Below are positions 38,051-47,419 of a stretch of DNA of 64,000 nt, one piece after another. A model generated the notes under the pieces. The model saw only the letters and a program-made list of their open reading frames with translations. It ran no database searches and had not been told where the DNA came from. The position numbers and the translations under genes are program-made. Positions within the stretch are counted from its first letter, which is position 1. Every line of letters starts with the position of its first letter. Source of the DNA: Cladocopium goreaui (lineage: Eukaryota > Sar > Dinophyceae > Suessiales > Symbiodiniaceae); NCBI GenBank assembly GCA_947184155.2, contig CAMXCT020001009.1, positions 124,339 to 188,338 on the forward strand, in the 5' to 3' direction.

Positions 38051-41000
38051 ATGTCTCAATCAGGACAACCACAGCATTTTCGCATGGACGGCCAAGGTAC
38101 CCAGAACGGAGAGAAAGGATATGGTAAGGGTTTTCAGGCAGGTGGACCGACTGGACCGTACCCTGTTGGAGAAGTTGGACCGAGGAGTCCGCAACCTGCG
38201 TCACCGACGCACCAAGAGCAGCCTAGTATGCCAGGAAGTCCAGGTCCGCAAGGTCCTTTGTTCACGCCAGATCAGTTGACCCAGATCGCACAGATCTTCC
38301 GCATGGGAATTGAGCCTGTCGTAAGGGAAATGAATACGAGACTTGATGGTTTGCAAGCTCAGGTGACTCGCGTTCCAGAGGGAACTGCAGCCTTGCACGG
38401 TGCGAGACCGGCTGATGCATCCTTGTCTTCAGGTTTAAGCAGTGGACCTTCACGGTTTGGTGAACAGCCACCCACGAGTCCAGGACCTGCGTTCCGACCT
38501 GTGGGGTCGCCGCCAGGTATAGCACAAGTGACACCCCAGAGTGGGGAGAGAAATCCGAATCAAGATGACGAGAGAGATGGTCGTGACATCTTCAGTAAAT
38601 CTGAAAAATGGTTACCTCCTATGCCCACTGTGGATTTCAGGAACTGGAGAACCCGTGCAGATGAAGTCCTTGGATTTTCGGACTGGGTTCAGGCTTTACG
38701 TGCTTGGGTTTCCTTAGGAAGTGACATCTTTGCCTGGGAGATTGCCCAGTGCATTGGTTGGGAACAAGAGATTCATATGTCTGTGCTGAAGCCCACTCAA
38801 CAGACTCGAAGTGCGCGTCTTCTTGCAATCCTCATTCAGACGTTCAAGGATTTCCCAAGGGGGAACACCATGCTGCAAGCTTATGTTGAGGGAGTTGGTG
38901 TTGATGGAGCGTTCTTGGCAACCAGAGGTACGAGTGGTTTTGAAGGTTTGCGTTTGTTGTCAAGAGAGTTTTCTTTGCGTTCAAGGGCAGAAGCGTCTTT
39001 CTTTCGCACTGAGTTTTTGGCAAAGACGTTCAAGGCGTCTGCTGGTGTTACGCAGGTGAGTGACATCATCCGCCAGATCGACGTTGGACTGTCAAGGTTT
39101 CGCAAGATGATTGAAACTTTGCCTGCAACTGTGTCCAGAGTTGGACTTGAGGTGCAAACAAGTGATTTGACCATCATGCTTTTGCGTTCGTTGCCACATG
39201 ATGTTCGTTCGTACACCACTTTGCATGCAGCAGGTGATGCTTATACTGACCTTCGCACTGCTGCGTTGCGTTTTGAGACGCAGCAACGCATGTTTGCTGA
39301 GTTGAGTGGCCCATCTTCATCAGGTGCACGAGGTGTGCATGCACTTGAAAGTGCTGAGACCGCTGAAGAGTGGTGGGGATACGATCAGGAAGGTTATGAC
39401 AACTCTGAGTATGCCCAGGAAGAAGATCCTGATGATCAATGGGAATGGGACGAAGATGCACAGGTTTGGATCAGTGCTACTGTTGCCAAAGGAAAGGGAA
39501 GTCCCAAGAGCACGATGAAGTGTCATCTGTGTGGCAGGCGAGGCCACATGGCCAAGCAATGCAAGGCCGATCTGAGCAAGGTGAAATGTTTTCATTGCTC
39601 GAGATTTGGTCACATTGGGGCACAATGTCCTGACAAGCCCAAAGGTGACAAGGGAAAGCAGCAGAAGAAGCCCCAGCCGAAAGCTGGAAAGAGCAAAGGT
39701 AAGGGAAAGATGCACGAGTTGGCAGAGGAGAATGGGCAGGAAGCTGCTCCAGCACAAGGTGAGGTGCTGATGCCATTGATTTCTTCAGTTGAACATTCGG
39801 ATGATGAGTGGCGATGGTGGTTGATTGACAGTGGAGCAGCTGTCTCAGTGTTGTCTGAGCAGTTCAAGGCCTACTACAAGTGCAGCGCAGAAGAGCAGGT
39901 GATGGACACCTACTATGCAGCCAATGGGTCTGCAGTCACCATGAGAGGTGAAGTTCAGGTGACAGTTGCGTTTGAGACGGGATCTGGTTCCAAGAAGTCT
40001 CAGAACTTTCGTTTGAAGTGCTGCGTAGGCTCCACCAGCCACAACATTGTGAGCACAACCCAGCTTGTGAAGCGTGGATGGACAGTTGTTCAGTCGCCAG
40101 GTGAAACCTATCTTTGGCATGAAGAGTCGAATACCGTGATTACTGATGTGGTGTTGTGGGGAGGATGTCCCTGGCTGAGAGCCAAGAAGACAACATCTCA
40201 GGTTCCTGCTGTGAAGGATACCTACATGCCGATGGAAGTTGATGTGCCAATGGAGTCAGTGAGGACCGGGCAAGGCTTGACTGTTGGTATGGTAGGTGCG
40301 GTTGAGTTGTCAACCCAGGAGAGACTGCGTCAACACATCTTGAGAGGCCATTATCCGTATGACCCTCATTGTTTGGAATGTCAACAGGGCCGTGGTGTTT
40401 CCAGAGCACCCAGGCGAGATTTGAAAGAGCGCTTGCTTGAGGTACAGGTTGACTTCATGTTCTTGGGAACAGTTGGATCGCAGTACAAGTTTTTGTTGTT
40501 TCGTCACTGTTTCAGTGGTTTGTTGGGTGTCTGCGCTGTGAGCGAGAATCTTGACACCACCGGCCAACATGTCCGCCAGATCTTGGCAGAGTTTGGACTG
40601 TTGTCTGGAGATCCAAAGCCGATTGATTTCAGGTCAGATGCGTCCGATGAACTCGGGACGACGTTGAGAAGAGCTGGTATTCCAAGAGAATTTACCGTCA
40701 GCAAAGCAGGTCCCCAGAACCATGATACTGTTGGTTCAGTGGAGCGTGGAGTCCGTGAGCTGAAAGAAGGTCTTGCGGTACTGAGACTCGAATTGGGGAA
40801 AGCAGGTGTTGACGTGGTCAACAGTTTGGTTGGCTGGGAAGCCAGTTCAAGGTACGTGATTGCGATGCACAACTTGCATTCGAAGTTGGATGGCACAGGA
40901 TTGAGTGGACGAGAGGTCCTGAGAAACCAGGTTGATCAGAAGAATGCTGTCACAGCGATGTTCTGTTCTAGGGTTCTTGCGGAGACACCTGACAGTGTGA

Positions 41001-43792
41001 ACAGCATCGGAAGGTTCGTGACTGCTGGATACCTGTATCCTGTGAGGAACTCGTTTGCACACTTTGTAGTTGCGTCAATTGAAGGTGAACTGAAATTTTT
41101 CCAAGCGAAGAGCCTGAAGCTCGTTTTTCCAATTGTGTATCCTCTGGAATTGGTTGGAAGGTTCTTGCGTGCAGTGGACTCTGCTGGACCTGCACCCGCC
41201 ATTTTGGACCAGGAACCGATTGAGATCGTTCCAGAGGACTTTGCACGTCTGCCCGACAAGGTGCAACCTCCACGGCATTGGATTGATGCCCATGGACGGA
41301 CCGAAGGTTGTAGTTCTTGTGCTACTCGTCAAGGTCGACACTCCAAGAAGTGCTGTGAGCGCTATTGGACATGGCTTCGGAACCAGAGATCCAAAGAAGC
41401 CGTTGTGCCTGAGAAACAACTCCCACTTGCCGAGCCCAATGACCAAGAAGTGGCGGTACCAGTACCATCACAGCCACTACCAAAGATTCCAGGTTTGCCA
41501 TCTGGAATGTTGCCTACAAGGCACTGTCCGAGTTGTGAATCAGGTATGAATGCTCCTGGCACCCGCCATTCGGCTGAGTGCCGCAAGAGGCAAGGTGAGT
41601 TCTTGTCTACTCCTATCAAGCCGTCGCTTGAGGATGTGGAGCAAGCTTTGGAGCAAGCAGGTGAAGGTGGAGACGTCCCCTACTCACCATCTCTGGGTCC
41701 CGAACATGCTGATCTTGCCGATGTGGACATGGACTTACCACTTGAGGCGAGTTCTGCACCAGCTGAGGCTGCATCCTTTTCGGAGCGAGACGCTCCAGAA
41801 TTTCAATCCGAAGATGTTGAGATGGAAGTTGAACAGCCACAGACGATCCCGATGATCGATGTGTGTCTTTGCTCTGAGAGAGTCAGGATTGGATGTTTGA
41901 CTTCTCCCGATCTGCTCTCCGAGGAGCGGTTCTCTGTTGAGTCTATCAGTTTTTCAGGTGGAGCTCATGACTCTGAAGTTGTTGAGCTATGTGGATCCAA
42001 GGTTCGATTGTGGAAGCCAACAGGAGCTGTTTCGGATACCACTCTTGAAGAACTGGACCCCCAAGGAACTTTCCTTGCGATGGTCAAAGAGCTCAAGGGA
42101 TTGACTCATGTGAATGCAGGTCGTATCATGAAGGAGAAGGAAGCCTTGCAGTTCTGCAAGAAGCACAACATCAAAGTTATCTCCTGCAGGTGGGTTACGA
42201 ACAGTAAGCCTGAAGCCGACGAAGGAGTTCGTGCTCGGATAGTCGTGAAAGATTTTGCTAAAGGTCAGAAGACTGCCAGACAGGAAGGTATTTCTTCCCC
42301 CACACCCTCGATTGAGTCGCTACGACTTCTGTTGGGAGCGGCAACGGGTATGTGGATTGGTGGAAAAGGTTTCAACCTTTATGCAATTGACGTCAGTCAG
42401 GCGTTCATGAATTCACCGCTCACTGTGAAGGTTTGTGTCCGGCTTCCATCATCAATCAGCACACTTGACAATGAACCGGTTTTTCTTGAGGCTTACAAGG
42501 GTTTGAATGGACTTCGTATCGCAAGTTTGACTTGGGTTCTGTTCTTTGATGGGATTGTCAAAAGCGTTGGCATCCGATCTGGACTTGTGGAGCCATGCTT
42601 GTACGGTGGGATGGTACGAGGTGCCCCCATCCTTGTCATCTGTTATGTGGATGACCTGTTGGTTGCCACGCCCAGCGAGGCTGCGTATCGTGTTCTGTTT
42701 GAAGCTCTTGAGAAGCAGGTCAAGATCCGAGAGACTGGCCGAGTGACCATGTCTGGTGGTTCATTGAAGTTTCTAGGCCGTACCATCCTCCGAGAGAAGG
42801 GAAGCTCAGGTTTGCAGTTGTTTGTCGACCAGGATTACCTGAACAGTGCGTTCGAGGAGTATGGAATCTCCAAAGGTTCCACTGCATTTCCTGATCTTCG
42901 TCCATTTTTGGAGCAGACACTGCAAGAAGAGCCTATCAGCGCTGAGGCGCACTCCAAGTTCAGGAGAGTTCTTGGACGTTTGTCATGGCTGGCACAGACC
43001 CGACAGGATATCTTGATCCTGATTGCAATGCTGTCGACTGGACAATCTTGTCCAAAGCCAGGCCATGAGAAAGCTCTGCGAGCTGTGCTTCGATTTATGT
43101 TGTTGCACCTGAAGATGTCCCAGAAATTTCCCTCACCTGGACTTGAGGACCTTTCTGAGAAGGACATCGGTCTGGAAGTTTATAGTGATGCTGGATTTGC
43201 CCCTATGCAAGCTACTCAGAGGAGAAGCATCACTGGATGTGTTATTGTTTTCCGACGTGTTGTCTTGAAGTGTTTCTCTCGACATCAGGCATCTGTGACT
43301 TTGAGTTCATGCGAGGCAGAGCTCGTTGCCGTTCAGGCAGCTGTCCAAGAAGCCATTGGTTTGCTGAGAAGTCTGAGTTTTGTCCTGCGTCGCATTCAGG
43401 TATATCCACCGTCTTCATCCGAGGACGACGGTTTGGATGTTGTCTGTCCAATCCTCTTGTGGACCGACTCCCTGAGTGGGAAGATGCTTTTGGAAGGTTC
43501 CGACCTCCAGCGTAGGTCAAGACATATCGACATCAAAGTGAACTGGTTGAGGGAACTTTTGGCAAAAGAGATTTTGCAAATTGGGCATGTTCGAGGAACT
43601 GGAAACGTCGCTGACCATTTTACCAAATGTTTGCCGACGATCAAAGCGTTGCAGTACATGGAGGTACTTGGTTTTTCGTCGTTTGAAGGTATTCTTTTGG
43701 ACTGTTGCTCGATTTTGAAATCTGCGACAACAGTTTTTCAGGTATTTTGTGTGCGTTTTCAACCAGAAACTGCATGTTTTGTGGAGAGTTGA
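38051..43792 (+). CDS. gag-pol: E2 Gag-Pol polyprotein, 1913 residues, intact
   Basis: It starts at ATG 38051 (MSQSGQPQHF); the frame is open slightly further upstream but without ATG. Domains by residue: Gag 1-450 (SEKWLPPMP, GTSGFEGLRLL); two CCHC knuckles near 487 and 510 (CHLCGRRGHMAKQC, CFHCSRFGHIGAQC); protease LIDSGAAVSVLS near 595; HHCC domain HILRGHYPYDPHCLECQ near 765; integrase acidic residues in VDFMFLG, FRSDAS and SVERG (about 800-897); two extra CCHC-like clusters near 1090 and 1160; RT with DVSQAFMNSPL near 1443 and CYVDDLLVAT near 1530; RNase H with YSDAGF, SCEAELVA, WTDSLSGK and VADHFTKCLP (about 1708-1855). All catalytic residues expected are present. A single frame without a stop or shift between Gag and Pol is typical of copia elements. 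Confidence 0.95.
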   Translation: MSQSGQPQHFRMDGQGTQNGEKGYGKGFQAGGPTGPYPVGEVGPRSPQPASPTHQEQPSMPGSPGPQGPLFTPDQLTQIAQIFRMGIEPVVREMNTRLDGLQAQVTRVPEGTAALHGARPADASLSSGLSSGPSRFGEQPPTSPGPAFRPVGSPPGIAQVTPQSGERNPNQDDERDGRDIFSKSEKWLPPMPTVDFRNWRTRADEVLGFSDWVQALRAWVSLGSDIFAWEIAQCIGWEQEIHMSVLKPTQQTRSARLLAILIQTFKDFPRGNTMLQAYVEGVGVDGAFLATRGTSGFEGLRLLSREFSLRSRAEASFFRTEFLAKTFKASAGVTQVSDIIRQIDVGLSRFRKMIETLPATVSRVGLEVQTSDLTIMLLRSLPHDVRSYTTLHAAGDAYTDLRTAALRFETQQRMFAELSGPSSSGARGVHALESAETAEEWWGYDQEGYDNSEYAQEEDPDDQWEWDEDAQVWISATVAKGKGSPKSTMKCHLCGRRGHMAKQCKADLSKVKCFHCSRFGHIGAQCPDKPKGDKGKQQKKPQPKAGKSKGKGKMHELAEENGQEAAPAQGEVLMPLISSVEHSDDEWRWWLIDSGAAVSVLSEQFKAYYKCSAEEQVMDTYYAANGSAVTMRGEVQVTVAFETGSGSKKSQNFRLKCCVGSTSHNIVSTTQLVKRGWTVVQSPGETYLWHEESNTVITDVVLWGGCPWLRAKKTTSQVPAVKDTYMPMEVDVPMESVRTGQGLTVGMVGAVELSTQERLRQHILRGHYPYDPHCLECQQGRGVSRAPRRDLKERLLEVQVDFMFLGTVGSQYKFLLFRHCFSGLLGVCAVSENLDTTGQHVRQILAEFGLLSGDPKPIDFRSDASDELGTTLRRAGIPREFTVSKAGPQNHDTVGSVERGVRELKEGLAVLRLELGKAGVDVVNSLVGWEASSRYVIAMHNLHSKLDGTGLSGREVLRNQVDQKNAVTAMFCSRVLAETPDSVNSIGRFVTAGYLYPVRNSFAHFVVASIEGELKFFQAKSLKLVFPIVYPLELVGRFLRAVDSAGPAPAILDQEPIEIVPEDFARLPDKVQPPRHWIDAHGRTEGCSSCATRQGRHSKKCCERYWTWLRNQRSKEAVVPEKQLPLAEPNDQEVAVPVPSQPLPKIPGLPSGMLPTRHCPSCESGMNAPGTRHSAECRKRQGEFLSTPIKPSLEDVEQALEQAGEGGDVPYSPSLGPEHADLADVDMDLPLEASSAPAEAASFSERDAPEFQSEDVEMEVEQPQTIPMIDVCLCSERVRIGCLTSPDLLSEERFSVESISFSGGAHDSEVVELCGSKVRLWKPTGAVSDTTLEELDPQGTFLAMVKELKGLTHVNAGRIMKEKEALQFCKKHNIKVISCRWVTNSKPEADEGVRARIVVKDFAKGQKTARQEGISSPTPSIESLRLLLGAATGMWIGGKGFNLYAIDVSQAFMNSPLTVKVCVRLPSSISTLDNEPVFLEAYKGLNGLRIASLTWVLFFDGIVKSVGIRSGLVEPCLYGGMVRGAPILVICYVDDLLVATPSEAAYRVLFEALEKQVKIRETGRVTMSGGSLKFLGRTILREKGSSGLQLFVDQDYLNSAFEEYGISKGSTAFPDLRPFLEQTLQEEPISAEAHSKFRRVLGRLSWLAQTRQDILILIAMLSTGQSCPKPGHEKALRAVLRFMLLHLKMSQKFPSPGLEDLSEKDIGLEVYSDAGFAPMQATQRRSITGCVIVFRRVVLKCFSRHQASVTLSSCEAELVAVQAAVQEAIGLLRSLSFVLRRIQVYPPSSSEDDGLDVVCPILLWTDSLSGKMLLEGSDLQRRSRHIDIKVNWLRELLAKEILQIGHVRGTGNVADHFTKCLPTIKALQYMEVLGFSSFEGILLDCCSILKSATTVFQVFCVRFQPETACFVES

Positions 43793-43917
43793 TTTGTGAA
43801 GAACCTGCAAATTCAACAACTTGTGAATTGCCGTCATTTCCACGTTCATGCACTCAAATGATCAATGCACTTGTAGCTGTTTGCGAAAGGTTTCAAGGCG
43901 AGGGAATCGGTTCCGCT

Positions 43918-44913
43918 ATGGCTGGACGTATCCCTGCAGAACGAGAAGAGCCCAGAGCGCCGGACAGCCATGCGCTCCTTGGGCATCCAACAGCTGAAGG
44001 TGTCGGTGCGGCACCAGAGTCTGATGATGCGGTTACCATCGTTGGTGGTGAAGCCAAAGCTGCGACTGTTGTGGTGACATCTGCAGAGGCAGTGTTGTCA
44101 GCTGCTGAAGGTGTTGTGGCAGTGCCGAAGGCAGCAGAGGCTGCAGCTCCCCCTGCCGCTACTGAGGCGGTACCTGGTGCAGCAGAGGCTGCAGTTGTCG
44201 AAGCTGAGGACGTCGTGGAGGTCACTCCAAAGAAAGCTCAGCCGCCGAGACCCAAGAAGAAAGCCATGCCTGCTCGAGGCAGACCTGTGGAGAAAGCTGG
44301 ACCGTCAGGAAGGTCTCAAGCCCCTGGACGTGAACCTGCTGTGAAGAAGATGCCCAGGAAGCCTGGTCGTTTTGTGATTCAGGTGAAGAAAGAGGCCTGG
44401 GAGGCCACTGGTTTGCTGAAGAGACGACGCGAGGCTGGTCGTCGTAAGGCCAAGCGTCAGGCTTGGAAGAACAGGCAGAAGGAGGCACTCGAGTACTTCG
44501 CTGCACAGAGGAGAGAAGAGGAATCGAGGCCAACACCTACGTTTGAGGTTGTGACAGGGTCGAGATTGCCAGGTCAGAGAAGGGTCGTCCGAAGGATGTA
44601 CAACCCTCAGTCAAACAAGAGAGAGGAGTTGCAGATCGATACAAGAAACCCGAAAGCTGAGGAAGACAAAGGACCCGCCTTTGTAAGGTCCTTCAGTGGA
44701 TTCAGCTGGAAGAATCCGAGAGGTCTGAAGTGTGGTCATTGTGGACAGAAAGGCCACATTATCCCTCAGTGTCCTGAGATGGAGAGAAGGGTGAGCCTTA
44801 CTCATGGGCGTGTGACTCTGACGCCACGAGGACAGCACCAGCCAGACTCTACTGTGGGCGATGAGGTTGAGAGGCCACGGTTGGTCCGAGGAGACCCCAG
44901 CAGCCGAAGGTAG
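43918..44913 (+). CDS. E2 ORF2: basic protein with a CCHC knuckle
   Basis: The frame opens at 43705, overlapping the end of Pol in another phase; the best start is ATG 43918 (MAGRIPAERE), since E1 has MAG at the same place. About 331 residues: an Ala/Val/Glu-rich N-terminal part, a long Lys/Arg-rich middle, and a CCHC knuckle CGHCGQKGHIIPQC near 44735 followed by ERRVSLTHG. It is probably a second nucleic-acid-binding protein. How it is expressed (own trans-spliced mRNA, frameshift from Pol, or reinitiation) cannot be told. In E1 the equivalent region is fused in frame to Pol. Confidence 0.65.
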   Translation: MAGRIPAEREEPRAPDSHALLGHPTAEGVGAAPESDDAVTIVGGEAKAATVVVTSAEAVLSAAEGVVAVPKAAEAAAPPAATEAVPGAAEAAVVEAEDVVEVTPKKAQPPRPKKKAMPARGRPVEKAGPSGRSQAPGREPAVKKMPRKPGRFVIQVKKEAWEATGLLKRRREAGRRKAKRQAWKNRQKEALEYFAAQRREEESRPTPTFEVVTGSRLPGQRRVVRRMYNPQSNKREELQIDTRNPKAEEDKGPAFVRSFSGFSWKNPRGLKCGHCGQKGHIIPQCPEMERRVSLTHGRVTLTPRGQHQPDSTVGDEVERPRLVRGDPSSRR

Positions 44914-46432
44914 CCCTCCGAGAGCCCGTCAGAGGACTGGGATGGGTCCCCCTCAGACGCCACCGAAGAGAAGCGGCCAGCTTCCGGCCAGCAGCAATGC
45001 GGCAGTGGCGATGGGTCCGAAGCCGCCTGCACACCCGCCGGAGGGGTGGGTTCCGCAAGGGCCACAACAACCGCCTGCACCACCCAAGTTCCCTGTGAAG
45101 GCCCCTCCAGTGAAGCCTTCTCCAGCCAAGGGCCCACTACCACCACCGCCAGCGCCTCCGGCGCCACCTCAGGTACCACCGCCACCACCAGTTCCAGGAA
45201 GAGTTTCAAGTGCGCCAAAGACGCCACGCAAGACGCCTCCAAAGGCGAAAGCTGGAGAGCCCACATCGCCTAAGGCGAGCCCCGGTGCAAAGGCATCACC
45301 AGCTGTGGATTTGGTTACTCCGAAGAGCCCTGAAGTGAAAGCAGCGTCGCTTGTGGGCGAGCCGCCCCATAGGCCATTCAGAGTTGGCCCAGGAGGAGCA
45401 TTGGAAGCTGAGACAATTGCCCCTTCATCGGGGTACAGTATGTCTATGATTTCAAGAGTTCCAGCTGCGAAGGCGCCGGCCAGTGAGGCCCCGCCAGAGC
45501 CTTCTGAGACATCAGGGAGACCGCCCCAGCGCCGTATGGAAGCCTGCATAGCATGTCATGGCAGTGGAGAACTTCCGATGCGAGCAAATCGGAGGTTGTT
45601 CAGGTTGTTGACAACGTCAACAGCGTCAGCAGCAACTGCGACTGCAGCGGCCCGAGTTGGAGCAACGGCCAGTGTTTTGTCTGCAATTTCAGGTTCGAGT
45701 TCTTCAGAAGCTGATGTGACCCATTTCAAGAGTGAAAGGGGGGTAGGTCTTTTTGTTGAGCTAGCCTGCAGCAGAGCCAGTGTCTTGTCAGCTGCATGCG
45801 CTGATAGCCGTGCTTGTTATGTTGGAGTTCATGGAAATCTTGAGAAGGTAGCTACACAGAATCATGTTGCAGATCTTGTGAACCAGGTGATGGAGGACTT
45901 GAAGATGACCAGATCAGCCTCTGATCGAGAGCTGGGAGAGGTGCATTTGTTCTGTCACGTTCACATGTCATTGCCATGCACAGGTGGATCTCCATTGCAG
46001 AATTTTTCGGGTGGGAAAAGAGTCCCCGAGCATGAGCGAAAGTTTTTTGAACTTCTAGCCGCTTGTGAAAAGTTGTTGGATAGGTTAGTAGAAAGACATC
46101 CCGAGTTGTCCATGTCTTTTGAATTGCCAAATTCCAACAGGTACTGGACTCATCCGAAGCTGCAAGCCTTTGTTCAGGCCAGAATTCCATTCAGGTCTGT
46201 TGTCCATGCTTGTGCAATGGGAATTGAAGGACTGCCAGGATTACCCATCAAGAAAGCGTTCAGGATCATGTCAAGTTCCGAGGAGCTTAGTCAACGTCTT
46301 GAGAAGCGTTTTCATTGTGCTTGTGATTTCCACGCATCATTCAACTTTTCTGACTTTCAGTTGTCAGAAAAATACTCCAGGAAGTTTGCCAGATTTTTTG
46401 TGCGGATGCTCGCATTACTTGCCCTCAGGTGA
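44861..46432 (+). CDS. E2 ORF3: proline-rich and methyltransferase-like protein
   Basis: 523 residues from ATG 44861, overlapping the end of ORF2 in another frame. The first 200 residues are Pro/Lys-rich with polyproline runs and SP/TP-type repeats; near residue 230 there is a CIACHGSG motif. From about residue 290: LFVELACSRASVL, CYVGVHGN, VHMSLPCTGGSP, SFELPNSNRYW, HACAMG ... KAFRI, and a final CACDFHASFN then KYSRKFARFF. The order parallels E1 21420-22319 and the DIRS-like element at 58.8 kb. Methyltransferase-like fold is my inference; the motif I glycines are partly replaced, so catalysis is doubtful. Confidence 0.6.
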   Translation: MRLRGHGWSEETPAAEGSPPRARQRTGMGPPQTPPKRSGQLPASSNAAVAMGPKPPAHPPEGWVPQGPQQPPAPPKFPVKAPPVKPSPAKGPLPPPPAPPAPPQVPPPPPVPGRVSSAPKTPRKTPPKAKAGEPTSPKASPGAKASPAVDLVTPKSPEVKAASLVGEPPHRPFRVGPGGALEAETIAPSSGYSMSMISRVPAAKAPASEAPPEPSETSGRPPQRRMEACIACHGSGELPMRANRRLFRLLTTSTASAATATAAARVGATASVLSAISGSSSSEADVTHFKSERGVGLFVELACSRASVLSAACADSRACYVGVHGNLEKVATQNHVADLVNQVMEDLKMTRSASDRELGEVHLFCHVHMSLPCTGGSPLQNFSGGKRVPEHERKFFELLAACEKLLDRLVERHPELSMSFELPNSNRYWTHPKLQAFVQARIPFRSVVHACAMGIEGLPGLPIKKAFRIMSSSEELSQRLEKRFHCACDFHASFNFSDFQLSEKYSRKFARFFVRMLALLALR

Positions 46433-46914
46433 TCGATGGCGTCGAAGCCACGCTGATTTTATCGCCTGATCTTCCCTGAGGAAAAAGGAAGAGTCTGCTG
46501 CATGAGTGGACTTGTGAAATTTTGGATAACTTGAACGACTTGTGAAGTCATCTTGAAGTTTTGATAGACTTGTGAAGTCAGCTGGATAGAGAAAGGTCTT
46601 TAAATGTCTGAGACATGAGGCTGAAACTCTCTTTGATCGTTGCCCTGTGCGTTGCTTGGGTAGTCGGATCTAATTATCGAGACTTTGAGGTCTGACGATT
46701 GCATGATATAGTTCTGAATCCAATTTGAATTGCAAGAGTTGCAGAAGTCTTTAGAAGACATCGAGAGGATGATCTTTGGACTTTCTTGGATTTTCTGTGG
46801 ACTTTCCTTGATGGACTGTCTTTGGAATTCTTGTGGACTGCTTGGAATGGATTTCAGCTTGAGCTTGATTGGATTTCCGCAGCCATTTGTGTGTGTGGGC
46901 AGGTCGCGCAAGCC
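46433..46914. other. E2 spacer before the last ORF
   Basis: Non-coding; contains ACTTGTGAAGTCA repeated at about 46538 and 46570. It separates ORF3 from the last ORF as in E1. Confidence 0.4.
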
Positions 46915-47376
46915 ATGGCCACTGGAGAGATGGAAGAGCTCTACTGGCTCTTATTCTTTGTATATACACTGGGTTTTCTATCTGGTATTCTTTCAGCTTA
47001 CTGCATTACGAGATGTTGCAAAAGCCGCAATACAACTGCAAGAAATTCAGGTACAGTTATGAAGAGTTCTACAGCTTTGTCGTGTGACTCTGACGGTGAA
47101 GGCCCAGGTACTCGTATCTATTGGAGTTTTTGCCGAGAGATGTATCACTGCAATGAGAAATGCGAGGTTTTGATTGCCGCCGCTAGTCCAAATGGACATA
47201 TTCGATGCCGAGACAATTGCCAGATTTGCCAACCGGAGACTGGACCCTTGTTGGTTGTGACTTCAACAGGATCGAAGTATCACTGTTCAGGTTGCCGTAC
47301 AACGGAGAAGTCAAAGCAGATGACGCTGTTAGCATGCCCTATCTGCTATGGCATGAGGAATGTCAAGGCCGAGTGA
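46915..47376 (+). CDS. E2 membrane-anchored Cys/His-rich protein (env position)
   Basis: ATG 46915 (MATGEMEELYWLL), 153 residues. A short acidic N-terminus, a hydrophobic helix (LYWLLFFVYTLGFLSGILSA), a CCKSR stop-transfer-like segment, a polar linker, then two modules Y-H-C-x2-3-C ... C-x2-C (MYHCNEKC ... CQIC and KYHCSGC ... CPIC). The topology and modules match the E1 protein at 22680-23261 although little else is conserved. It is probably a type of membrane-tethered zinc-binding protein. Its place between the last large ORF and the polypurine tract is where env lies in retroviruses, but no envelope homology is visible. Confidence 0.6.
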   Translation: MATGEMEELYWLLFFVYTLGFLSGILSAYCITRCCKSRNTTARNSGTVMKSSTALSCDSDGEGPGTRIYWSFCREMYHCNEKCEVLIAAASPNGHIRCRDNCQICQPETGPLLVVTSTGSKYHCSGCRTTEKSKQMTLLACPICYGMRNVKAE

Positions 47377-47410
47377 CTGAATTCGTTTTGGATTTGAGTC
47401 GCACAAGTTC

Positions 47411-47419
47411 GAAAGGGGG
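47411..47419 (+). promoter_or_regulatory. E2 polypurine tract
   Basis: GAAAGGGGG directly before the 3' LTR. Confidence 0.85.
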
